This document shows positions 39,395 through 48,451 of a stretch of 64,000 nt of DNA, piece by piece. Made by a program: the position numbers and the translations under genes. Numbering within the stretch: the first letter of the stretch is position 1; every line of letters begins with the position of its first letter. This stretch comes from Flavobacterium sp. GTDB taxonomy: Bacteria > Bacteroidota > Bacteroidia > Flavobacteriales > Flavobacteriaceae. The stretch is taken from assembly GCF_027484945.1 (NCBI RefSeq), contig NZ_JAIXRZ010000062.1, positions 1-64,000 of the forward strand, written 5' to 3'. The notes beneath the pieces are model-generated. The model ran no database searches. It was not told where the DNA came from and worked only from the letters and a program-made list of their open reading frames with translations.

Positions 39395-40567
39395 TTAATT
39401 TTTGTAAATAAATTTTACTCCAAGTTTATTAATTATATAACCAAATCCAACCCAAAAAGTTAGTTTTATTAAAAAGGGGAAAACACCAAAAAAATTAATA
39501 TTTGAAAATAAAATAAGAGTAAGTAATACCAAAAACAAATAAATACTCAAATATAAAAACTCTAACTTAATAAAATTACCAAATAACTTTACTTTATTAT
39601 TTTTCTTAATAGATGTTAATTCAATATTGAAGGAGTTTAAGACATCTTTAATTTCTTTTATCTTAAAACTAATTTCAACGGAGGAATTATTTTTCAAAAA
39701 GAATGTTGTATTTTTTAGATTTTTATGATAGATATTATCTTTGAGAAAAAATATTTTATTTTTATGATACAATTTAAAATCAATAGTATTTTCTCTAATT
39801 TCTGACACTTCACATATTGTATTGAACTCTATTCCTATAAAATTTTCTATTCCTTTCTTTTTGGTATTAAATTCTTCTAATTTTTTTTCATTAAACACCT
39901 TGTTTTGGAATGAGTTTAAATCAGATTTTGTTTGTCTAGATTGGTATCTTAATTCATCTAATTCTAATAAAACATATAATAAATCTTTGAAGGAATTTAT
40001 CTTTGAATAAATTTGTTCTTGATTTTGAATTTCTATTTGAGGTTGTTTTTTTAATTCTAATTTTAGACTTTCAATATCTTGACTAAATACTTTTTCCTCA
40101 ATTAATTTAAATTCAAATATTTCAATAATTATATTTACACAATTATGGGAACATTGTTGTTGATTATTTAAATTTACACTTTCGACTGATTTTATAAAAC
40201 CAGATATTTCTATTTTAATTATATCACCTTCATCTAACTTTTTAATTATTTCAAGTAAATCATTTTTTACTATTATTTGAAAATTAAAAGATATTACATC
40301 TGAATTATAAACATATCCACTTGTTTTCCTTACTACATATCTTTGATTTATATTATATTTTTCTACAAAATGAATATTATTATTTTCAAACGATATTCCA
40401 AATGGTTTTTTATAGGTTATTGTATCTATTATTTGGTAATCTTTTATTATCTCTATCCATTCATAATCAAATAATTTTTTAAATTTTAAATGTTCTTCAA
40501 AACTTTCGGGATATTTTATGTTTTCACAATAATCAATTATATTATTTTTTAATTCTATCAATTTCAT
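39395..40567 (-). CDS. Hypothetical protein with C-terminal transmembrane region
   Basis: 390-aa ORF; FLYLSIYLFLVLLTLILF and FGVFPFLIKLTFWVGFGYII near C-terminus. Confidence 0.6.
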   Translation of the reverse strand: MKLIELKNNIIDYCENIKYPESFEEHLKFKKLFDYEWIEIIKDYQIIDTITYKKPFGISFENNNIHFVEKYNINQRYVVRKTSGYVYNSDVISFNFQIIVKNDLLEIIKKLDEGDIIKIEISGFIKSVESVNLNNQQQCSHNCVNIIIEIFEFKLIEEKVFSQDIESLKLELKKQPQIEIQNQEQIYSKINSFKDLLYVLLELDELRYQSRQTKSDLNSFQNKVFNEKKLEEFNTKKKGIENFIGIEFNTICEVSEIRENTIDFKLYHKNKIFFLKDNIYHKNLKNTTFFLKNNSSVEISFKIKEIKDVLNSFNIELTSIKKNNKVKLFGNFIKLEFLYLSIYLFLVLLTLILFSNINFFGVFPFLIKLTFWVGFGYIINKLGVKFIYKN

Positions 40568-40605
40568 CTCAACTTATTTTTTGTAAATTTAAATAAATTA
40601 CAAAG

Positions 40606-40634
40606 AACTTATACAATTGTCATAAGTATAAGTT
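40606..40634. promoter_or_regulatory. Operator-like inverted repeat AACTTATAC-N11-GTATAAGTT
   Basis: 9-bp perfect arms between divergent genes 39395-40567(-) and 40749(+). Confidence 0.55.
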
Positions 40635-40671
40635 AAAAAAACCTGACTATCAATTAGTTAGGTTTTTTTAT
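40634..40671. terminator. Hairpin/terminator in divergent intergenic region
   Basis: aaaaaacctgact-N-agttaggttttttt. Confidence 0.5.
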
Positions 40672-40675
40672 GATG

Positions 40676-40720
40676 TTATAACTTATACTTTTGTTGATTT
40701 TATATAAAAGTATAAGTTAT
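40676..40720. promoter_or_regulatory. Operator-like inverted repeat AACTTATACTTTT-N13-AAAAGTATAAGTT upstream of the small recombinase
   Basis: 13-bp perfect arms (40680-40692, 40706-40718). Confidence 0.6.
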
Positions 40721-40748
40721 TTTATTACTTTTGTAAAAAAAAAAGATT

Positions 40749-41339
40749 ATGAGTAGATTAGGTCAGAACACTACAACTTCATTTATAGAATGGAACGATT
40801 TTATATCTCTAATAACACGATTGGAGAATGATAAAGAGTATAAATTTTGTTTGTTAATCTCTATCGGTGTTTTTACGGGGGTTAGAATATCAGACCTTTT
40901 AACTTTAAAATTTTCACATATTCTAAATGAAGATGTCTTTTTACTTACCGAAAAGAAGACAAAAAAAGATAGAAGTATTAAGGTTAATTCCACCTTGAAA
41001 GAGATAGTCCAAAGAATTTACAATAAGTCCGATATTTCAAACCAAGATGAACTTATATTTCTGAATAAGTATGGAACCAAGAGTATTGATAAGTCCTATG
41101 TGAATGTTAAACTTAAAGAATTGTTCTCTAAATACAGAATTAGGGTAAAAGGGAATGTATCCACTCATACATTTAGAAAAACACTTGGGAGAAGGGTTGT
41201 TGAAGTGAGTAATTATTCAAATGAGAGTTTGGTTCTATTGATGGAGTTGTTCGGACACTCTAATATGGGAATTACAAAACGATATTTGGGTATTACAAAA
41301 GACGAAATACATAATGTATATGATTGTTTAACTTTTTAA
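40749..41339 (+). CDS. Small tyrosine recombinase (catalytic domain only)
   Basis: FTGVRISDLLTLKF (Arg I), HTFRKTLGRRVVE (HxxR), ELFGHSNMGITKRYLGI (GH...Y). Confidence 0.88.
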   Translation: MSRLGQNTTTSFIEWNDFISLITRLENDKEYKFCLLISIGVFTGVRISDLLTLKFSHILNEDVFLLTEKKTKKDRSIKVNSTLKEIVQRIYNKSDISNQDELIFLNKYGTKSIDKSYVNVKLKELFSKYRIRVKGNVSTHTFRKTLGRRVVEVSNYSNESLVLLMELFGHSNMGITKRYLGITKDEIHNVYDCLTF

Positions 41340-41353
41340 TTAAACCCCGTTAG

Positions 41354-41713
41354 ATGAAAGAACAAGATTTATATTGTAGGATAATAAATAAGTTGTTGAA
41401 CCAGTTGATGAAAAAAAAATATAATTATGACTTTGTGTTTTATCTACACCCGGTTCAACACTTATTAAATAGAGAATTAAACTCTGATTTTTATTCAATT
41501 GATGAAATTGTATCAGTTAATATAAAAACATCAATCAGAATGTTTGAATATGATATTTTAACTAATGAAATTAAAGATTGTTTGAATTTAATTATACCTA
41601 TGGTAGAAGGTTCTGAATACAGGGAAATAAACAAAGTCAAACTTAAAATTAAATCACCGATTGTCTCCGGAACTCTTGTCCGAACAATCCCCACGATGAA
41701 ACAACAAAATTAG
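41354..41713 (+). CDS. Hypothetical protein
   Basis: 119-aa ORF directly downstream of the recombinase. Confidence 0.45.
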   Translation: MKEQDLYCRIINKLLNQLMKKKYNYDFVFYLHPVQHLLNRELNSDFYSIDEIVSVNIKTSIRMFEYDILTNEIKDCLNLIIPMVEGSEYREINKVKLKIKSPIVSGTLVRTIPTMKQQN

Positions 41714-42119
41714 ATTTGAATGTTTGTTTTAGTATTTCATCGTCATTAAATGAGATTTCTATTTTGGTAGGTTTTATGATTTTTGAAATTCTTGATTTCA
41801 TCTCCAATTCGTTGAACTTTTTATTGAGTTCAATAAAAATGTTTATCTCTACTTTGTCGTTGTGAATAGTAGAATGGTGAAGTCCATTTTTACCTATCAA
41901 ATTAAAAAAAACTCTGTTATTAGGAAGGTTTGGAGAAAGTGAGTTTTTGTTGTTCCGTAATTTTTTAAGGAACTCACCGATTGTATTACATTTTCTGTAA
42001 AAATCTTGAATATCAAAAGTTAATTGTATGATACAATAATCTTTATTTTTTATTTCAATTTCTTTTTCTTGTTTTAATTCTTCTAATATTGACTTTATCC
42101 TTTGAGTTAATTTATTCAT
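41649..42119 (-). CDS. Hypothetical protein
   Basis: 156-aa ORF, convergent with the previous ORF. Confidence 0.5.
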   Translation of the reverse strand: MNKLTQRIKSILEELKQEKEIEIKNKDYCIIQLTFDIQDFYRKCNTIGEFLKKLRNNKNSLSPNLPNNRVFFNLIGKNGLHHSTIHNDKVEINIFIELNKKFNELEMKSRISKIIKPTKIEISFNDDEILKQTFKSNFVVSSWGLFGQEFRRQSVI

Positions 42120-42240
42120 TAAAATAGTGATGGTTTCGTCAAAGGGATAATCCCTTTTGTTTATTTATAGGTAAATAGGACTATAAAGTCCTAAACTACT
42201 CCTAAAAGTTTCCAGAGAAAAGGTTGGATTATGGGGGTGT

Positions 42241-42834
42241 TTAATCCTCGTTGTGTAATTCAAAATTAGGGAAATCTAATAAATTTCCATTTTCATCAAA
42301 ATTTAACCACTGAACCGGAAGTAAAGGTATTTGTCTTATTTCGTCCATATTTAACCCAACTACATTTTCCAAATAATCAACTCTTTTTTTAGTGAATTGT
42401 TGTTGATTATAGTTTATGAATATGATATGTAATAACATATCCATAGACGAACAATCAATTTGTCCTTTATCGTTGTCTATGGTGTAGTATATTATTTTTA
42501 GTATAGGGAAATTTTCTTCATAACTAAACTTTACCTTGAAGAATGTATTTGTCCCCAAGAATAAGTGTTTATCTCTATCTATTAGGTTTTTTATTCCTTC
42601 AAATGAGAAATATTCTTCCGTATCAATACACAACTTAACTACTCTTTCAATCATATTAAATTTCATCGGAAAAGTAATTACTTTTTCAGTTAAAACTATC
42701 TGTTCTATTATTTGAAAAATCTCTTTTGAGTTTTTATTCTTGTTAGGGAATTGTGGGAAATCGTCTATGTAATGTGTGTTGTTTTCTATGTCTTTTACAA
42801 CATCAAATCCATTTATTGTAAATTTTTTTTTCAT
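42241..42834 (-). CDS. Hypothetical protein
   Basis: 197-aa ORF. Confidence 0.55.
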   Translation of the reverse strand: MKKKFTINGFDVVKDIENNTHYIDDFPQFPNKNKNSKEIFQIIEQIVLTEKVITFPMKFNMIERVVKLCIDTEEYFSFEGIKNLIDRDKHLFLGTNTFFKVKFSYEENFPILKIIYYTIDNDKGQIDCSSMDMLLHIIFINYNQQQFTKKRVDYLENVVGLNMDEIRQIPLLPVQWLNFDENGNLLDFPNFELHNED

Positions 42835-43042
42835 AAAAAGGTCTTTAACTATAAGTAGTTAGTTTTTATGGAAAAGTCAATTTATAACTCAAAATTTTAG
42901 AAATTTTTTTTGAGGATTTTGTTTAAGATATAGTCCCCCATATTTTCACTTTATGGGGTAAGGGGTCTATAAGTGGGAGGATACAAGGGGGGATGGGAGG
43001 AGGTGGAGATTACCACCACAAAGTAAGTAGGGTTATAATTGT

Positions 43043-44845
43043 TTATTTTTTTATTTTTCCAAAACTATCGGATAATCTTTTACCCATATCATCAATCCTT
43101 GTGTTTATAAAACTTTGTATGTATGATTGTGTGGTTGATATGTGTTGATGTCCTAATGAAACAGATAAGTCATATAGGTTTATGTCTTTATTGTTTTTAA
43201 TTAAAATAGATGTATATGAATGTCTTGATTTGTGGGAAGTTAAATTAGGTATTCCAATTTGTTTTCCCATTATTTTAAGAAGTTGATTGTAATAACTTCT
43301 TCTCCCCGAAAGTTTATTGTATTGATATTCATTCATCTTTTCAAACATCTTTTCATTTTTAATATCTAAAAAGTCCTTATCTTCAAGTAAAGGAAAAATA
43401 AAATTATTTGAATATTCATCATCCATCAAAATTTCCTTTACAATACCTATCATCTTTGAATATAAATTTTTGTGTAAATTATCAATAGAATTTAACCTTA
43501 ATTCAATTTTTTTATTTACCCTATCTTCAACTAAATTTCTCAGATTTTTTAAGTAATTTAATTCAACATCTTCTAATAACATATTTTTTATATAATTAGA
43601 TTTATTGACTTCATCCATACTTTTTTCAAATTTTCTAAAAGGATTAACAGAATAACTACCATCATAAACATCTGTTTTTTTATGAGTAAGATGTTTAATT
43701 ATTATATCACATTCTTTTAATGATGTTATGATGTTTTTACCATCATTCTGTTTGAAAAATTTAATGTAATTTTCATCTACATAACTAATTTTAATTTTTA
43801 CATTATTGTTTAATAAATTGTAATCCACTTTCTTGTTTTTTTCAATAAAAAACAATCCATATTGGTAGTTTATTTTTCTAATGTATTCATATGTTTCTTT
43901 TAATTCATTTGAAATAAATTTTTCCGGTAAGTAGTTGAAAATTATTTGTAATGGTTTTTCATATAATAGTATATTGATAGGATGTTTTGTCTTCAACATT
44001 ATTTTTTTTATCCTAATTTCATCACCATTTATATTTAAGTTATTCCAACGAAGGGTCATCAAGTCAGACACACGTAATCCGTGATTAAAGAATTGGAATA
44101 AGAAAAAATTTCTAACATCGTTAATTGATAATAGTTGAGAATATCTACTATCTAACTCTCTTTTTTTTCCTTTGTTTTTTCCACTTTTAATTACATCGTA
44201 TAATTCAGAATATAAGATTGTATTTATTTGGTCTTCATCCAAAAAATCAACATCAACCCTCCTTATAGTAGTTTTAATATTGTTGAATGGGTTTGGGTAG
44301 TATATATAATATCTTTGGTTTATTGATTTTGAAATAAACGACTTAAATGTTTTTGTTTTATAGGAAATACTATTATCAACAATTCCCCTGTCTTTTTTCA
44401 ACCAAACTATCCATTCATTTATATAATCTTCGTTTATGTCTTTGAATAATACGTCTTCCTTATTAAATTTTGTTTTGTTAAATAACTTTACTAAAAATAA
44501 TATGTTCTTATATTTTTGAGAAGTTCCTACACTCTTACAATTCGGTAATAATTTAGTTTCAACAAAAAACACTAATGATTTTTTTTCATCAGAAATAAAA
44601 TCTGTCCTTTTTACAATACTATATTTATTGATGTATTTTTCAATTTCATCATTATAAAACTGATAATCGGTAAGGGTGTGTTTAACACGTTGTTTAGTTT
44701 CGTCCCAGTGTCTTTTATGAATTGGAGGAAGTTTTAATGAAGTAATCTTAGTTTTACCTATATCAGTTAATCTCTCACTTACTCTCAAATACCCCTGTTT
44801 TTTATCAGGACTATTGGATTTCCAAACAATTTTTATTTTATTCAT
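43043..44845 (-). CDS. Tyrosine integrase of the island
   Basis: FFNHGLRVSDLMTLRW, LTSHKSRHSYTSIL (HxxR), LGHQHISTTQSYI (GH...Y); located next to the right end. Confidence 0.9.
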   Translation of the reverse strand: MNKIKIVWKSNSPDKKQGYLRVSERLTDIGKTKITSLKLPPIHKRHWDETKQRVKHTLTDYQFYNDEIEKYINKYSIVKRTDFISDEKKSLVFFVETKLLPNCKSVGTSQKYKNILFLVKLFNKTKFNKEDVLFKDINEDYINEWIVWLKKDRGIVDNSISYKTKTFKSFISKSINQRYYIYYPNPFNNIKTTIRRVDVDFLDEDQINTILYSELYDVIKSGKNKGKKRELDSRYSQLLSINDVRNFFLFQFFNHGLRVSDLMTLRWNNLNINGDEIRIKKIMLKTKHPINILLYEKPLQIIFNYLPEKFISNELKETYEYIRKINYQYGLFFIEKNKKVDYNLLNNNVKIKISYVDENYIKFFKQNDGKNIITSLKECDIIIKHLTHKKTDVYDGSYSVNPFRKFEKSMDEVNKSNYIKNMLLEDVELNYLKNLRNLVEDRVNKKIELRLNSIDNLHKNLYSKMIGIVKEILMDDEYSNNFIFPLLEDKDFLDIKNEKMFEKMNEYQYNKLSGRRSYYNQLLKIMGKQIGIPNLTSHKSRHSYTSILIKNNKDINLYDLSVSLGHQHISTTQSYIQSFINTRIDDMGKRLSDSFGKIKK

Positions 44846-44847
44846 TA

Positions 44848-44864
44848 TGTCTTAATTGTGTCTT
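44848..44864 (+). promoter_or_regulatory. Putative integrase arm-type site pair (right)
   Basis: TGTCTTAATTGTGTCTT; two TGTCTT spaced 11 bp. Confidence 0.45.
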
Positions 44865-44961
44865 AAAAAAGAAACAAAAATAACATTTATTTTATAAAAT
44901 ACAAAACATAATTAACTGATTATAATTTAATTAAGTATGGGTAAAAGTATATCTTTGTGTC

Positions 44962-44969
44962 GTCAAAGG
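44962..44969 (+). repeat. attR core direct repeat GTCAAAGG
   Basis: Identical to 28625-28632. Confidence 0.8.
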
Positions 44970-45909
44970 TCAAGAGTCGATTAAACGCTGTATGGAAATT
45001 GCGGCAGCTGGCGGTCATAATATTATTCTCATCGGTCCTCCAGGCGCTGGTAAAACGATGTTGGCCAAACGATTACCCAGTATTTTACCTCCAATGACGC
45101 TTCGGGAGGCATTGGAAACAACCAAGATTCATAGTGTAGCTGGCAAGGTCAAGGAGGTCGGACTTATTAGTCAACGTCCGTTTCGGAATCCACACCATAC
45201 CGCTTCTTCAGTCTCGTTGGTTGGTGGAGGAAGTTATCCGCAGCCAGGTGAAATTTCGTTAGCTCATAACGGGGTATTGTTCTTGGATGAGTTACCCGAG
45301 TTTAAAAGGGAAGTGTTGGAGGTTATGCGACAGCCTCTTGAAGACCGAGAAGTGACGATTTCACGAGCAAAATTCACCATTACCTATCCGTCTTCATTTA
45401 TGTTGGTAGCGAGCATGAATCCGAGTCCGGGTGGGTATTTTAATGATCCTAATGCTGCGGTTACCACATCACCATCCGAAATGCAACGCTACTTAAGTAA
45501 AATTTCAGGTCCACTTTTGGACCGAATCGACATTCATATTGAAGTCACTCCAGTGCCTTTTGATAAGTTGGCCGACCGGCAGCGATCGGAGGGGAGTTCT
45601 ATCATTCGCGAACGCGTAATTGCCGCCCGTGAACTCCAAACCCAGCGCTTTTCTGACATACCATCGATTCATTACAATGCACAAATGAATACACAATTAA
45701 TACGCACCTATTGTGATTTGGACACAACCTCACTAACTTTGTTGAAAAGTGCAATGGAACGATTGAATTTGTCTGCACGTGCCTATGATCGAATTTTAAA
45801 AGTAGCCCGAACCATTGCCGATCTCGAAGCATCGCCAACTGTTCAAGCTTCACATATCGCTGAGGCCATTCAATACCGCAGTTTAGATCGTGAAGGTTGG
45901 TTGGGATAA
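44970..45909 (+). pseudogene. ComM/YifB Mg-chelatase-family ATPase, 3' part
   Basis: [42 protein letters not shown]...[17 protein letters not shown]...; frame continues from the 5' part. Confidence 0.93.
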
Positions 45910-45920
45910 AACTTTATATT

Positions 45921-46838
45921 ATGAAACCATTTTTTTTGACACTGTGTATTGCGCTTAGTATGAGTGCTCAAGAGCTGCCTAAAGTATTTTCGGGATCGAT
46001 CCAACGATTGACCGATTTTAATTCAAAATTTGTTACTTCACGCAACATCGATATTTGGTTGCCCGAAGGGTATACAGAAAGTAAAAAATACAGTGTTTTG
46101 TATATGCATGACGGTCAAATGTTGTATGATCCTTCAACTACTTGGAATAAGCAAGCTTGGGAAGTTGACGACGTGATGACCGAATTGGTGCAAAAGGGTA
46201 GCGTTCAAAACTGCATTGTAGTAGGGATATGGAATGGGGGAGTGACGCGTCATGCGGATTATTTTCCTCAAAAACCATTTGAGCAACTCAGTCAAAAGCA
46301 ACAAGATTCATTATATTCAGTGAACCGTCCTAACGGAAATTCGGTTTTTCAAAAATATACCGTCCAATCCGACAAGTATTTGATGTTTATTGTAACCGAA
46401 TTGAAACCTTTTATTGATAGTCATTTTGCAGTTTATACCGATGTAGCTCATACGTTTATAGCGGGTAGCAGTATGGGCGGATTGATTTCGATGTACGCCC
46501 TTTGTGAGTATCCCAAAATTTTTGGTGGTGCGGCCTGTTTATCAACCCATTGGCCGGGAGTTTTTTCGGTTGAAAACAACCCGATTCCTAAGCAATTTAT
46601 TCGGTATTTGGAAAAACATTTACCCAAAACCAACTCTTGTAAAATCTACTTCGATTTTGGTACGGCCACATTAGATGCTTTATATGAACCGTATCAAAAG
46701 ATGGTGGATCAGGTTTTATTGACAAAAGGTTGGTGTGAAAATCATTGGATAACACGAAAATTTGAAGGTGAAGATCATAGTGAGAAGGCATGGAACAAAC
46801 GACTACCTATTCCATTAACCCATTTGTTGGGAAATTAA
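45921..46838 (+). CDS. Enterochelin-esterase-like alpha/beta hydrolase
   Basis: SVLYMHDGQMLYDPSTTW, FIAGSSMGGLISMYA; start ATG 45921. Confidence 0.85.
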   Translation: MKPFFLTLCIALSMSAQELPKVFSGSIQRLTDFNSKFVTSRNIDIWLPEGYTESKKYSVLYMHDGQMLYDPSTTWNKQAWEVDDVMTELVQKGSVQNCIVVGIWNGGVTRHADYFPQKPFEQLSQKQQDSLYSVNRPNGNSVFQKYTVQSDKYLMFIVTELKPFIDSHFAVYTDVAHTFIAGSSMGGLISMYALCEYPKIFGGAACLSTHWPGVFSVENNPIPKQFIRYLEKHLPKTNSCKIYFDFGTATLDALYEPYQKMVDQVLLTKGWCENHWITRKFEGEDHSEKAWNKRLPIPLTHLLGN

Positions 46839-46927
46839 AGTTTGAAGTTGCTGCTTTCTATGAAATACCTATGAAAATTAATTTGTTTTTTTACTCCTTA
46901 TTTTGTTGTAAGCTTAAATGACTCACA

Positions 46928-48262
46928 TTAAAATTGAAAAATTTTAAAAACTTTTTTTATACATTTTAATTTGTTTTTATAAGGTGCATATCGGAGAGGA
47001 ATATCCATACTGAAGGGCTTATAGACGCATGCTTTACGGTGGGAAAACGTTTCAAATCCCCAACGTCCATGGTAAGCGCCGTTGCCACTATTTCCAACAC
47101 CTCCAAAAGGGAGTCGGCTATTATTGAAATGGATTATGGTGTCGTTAATGCAGCCCCCACCAAACGAATAGCGCTTAAAAAGGCTTTTTGCCCAGCTTAG
47201 ATTATTTGAGAATACATATAATGCTAAGGGTTTTTCATAAGTAGAAATCCAATCATGAATTTCACTTTCATTAGTATATGAAATAATGGGGAGAATAGGT
47301 CCAAAGATTTCATCTTGCATTACCTTGCTGTTTTTTGTAGGGTTGCCAAGAAGCGTCGGACCCATATACCGTGAATTTTCATCACAATCGCCACCATAAA
47401 GCAAATCGCCATCCTTTAAAAACTGCTGTAGACGTTCCCAATTTTTAGTATTGATTATACGTGTATAATCGGGCGATTCTTTGGGATTAACACCATATGC
47501 ACGTTCAATTTCTACTATCAGAGCAGCGGTTAATTTTTTATAGATCGATTCTTTTACCAAAATATAGTCGGGAGCAATACAGGTTTGCCCAGCATTGATA
47601 AATTTTCCCCAAACTAATCGTTTTGCCGTTACGCGAATATTGGTATCATCTGAAATTATGCAAGGGTTTTTGCCCCCGAGTTCAAGTGTGCAAGGGGTGA
47701 GGTGAGTGGCAGCAGCTTGAGCAACAATTTTGCCAACCGCAACACTGCCGGTGAAAAAAATATAATCCCATCGTTGTTGTAATAAATTTTGTGTTGGTGC
47801 AACACCTCCTTCAATTACTTGAACTTCTTCAGGATTAAACACCTCTTCAATAATATTTCGAATTATCGAGGAAACTGTAGGGGTAAGTTCAGAGGGTTTA
47901 AGTACAACAGTATTTCCTGCGGCTATTGCGGCTATCATAGGGGCTATCGCTAATTGAAACGGATAGTTCCAAGGCGCAATAATGAGTACTTTTCCATAGG
48001 GTTCAAAATAGATGCGATCTACCGATGGAAAATTGAGTATTGAAGGCCATTTTCGTTGGGGTTTGCTCCATTGGTCGATATGGCGCAGCGTGTGTTTAAT
48101 GGATGATAAAACATAAGCAGTTTCTGTAACAACCGCTTCAAATTCGGGCTTATTAAAATCGGTTGCAAGAGCCTCAATTATCGCTTTTTCATTCGATTCA
48201 ATACACCGATACAAAGCTTTGAGTTTTTGCTTGCGGTAGCTGATATGTTCGTGTAAATTCAT
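46928..48262 (-). CDS. NAD(P)-dependent aldehyde dehydrogenase
   Basis: IIAPWNYPFQLAIAPMIAAIAAGNTVVLKPSE, FTGSVAVGKIV, LELGGKNPCII, GQTCIAPDYIL. Confidence 0.93.
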   Translation of the reverse strand: MNLHEHISYRKQKLKALYRCIESNEKAIIEALATDFNKPEFEAVVTETAYVLSSIKHTLRHIDQWSKPQRKWPSILNFPSVDRIYFEPYGKVLIIAPWNYPFQLAIAPMIAAIAAGNTVVLKPSELTPTVSSIIRNIIEEVFNPEEVQVIEGGVAPTQNLLQQRWDYIFFTGSVAVGKIVAQAAATHLTPCTLELGGKNPCIISDDTNIRVTAKRLVWGKFINAGQTCIAPDYILVKESIYKKLTAALIVEIERAYGVNPKESPDYTRIINTKNWERLQQFLKDGDLLYGGDCDENSRYMGPTLLGNPTKNSKVMQDEIFGPILPIISYTNESEIHDWISTYEKPLALYVFSNNLSWAKSLFKRYSFGGGCINDTIIHFNNSRLPFGGVGNSGNGAYHGRWGFETFSHRKACVYKPFSMDIPLRYAPYKNKLKCIKKVFKIFQF

Positions 48263-48451
48263 CTTAAAATATACCTATGCGCCAACCAAATAAAGGTCAG
48301 CTTGACAACCCGATTCCGACATAATGTTCTTGCACTTTACCACTGAAATTTACAAAAAACAAAAAATTGGAGGTGCCGTTTTTTCGTCAATCAATATAGG
48401 GATTTGTATTAAAGTTAGCAACTTTTTTTAATGAATCAAAAAATCCATATA

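Larger units (their letters stand above)
28625..44969. mobile_element. Integrative genomic island inserted in comM/yifB, about 16.3 kb
   Basis: 8-bp direct repeat GTCAAAGG at 28625-28632 and 44962-44969; excision rejoins comM in frame (511 aa); AT-rich; integrase adjacent to the right end. Confidence 0.93.

Noticed and set aside
40676-40720. Invertible promoter switch flanked by IRs next to the recombinase
   Set aside because: The 13-bp spacer is too short to carry a switchable promoter; an operator palindrome fits better. A larger inversion between 38988 and 40706 copies (15-bp IR) is possible but unsupported.
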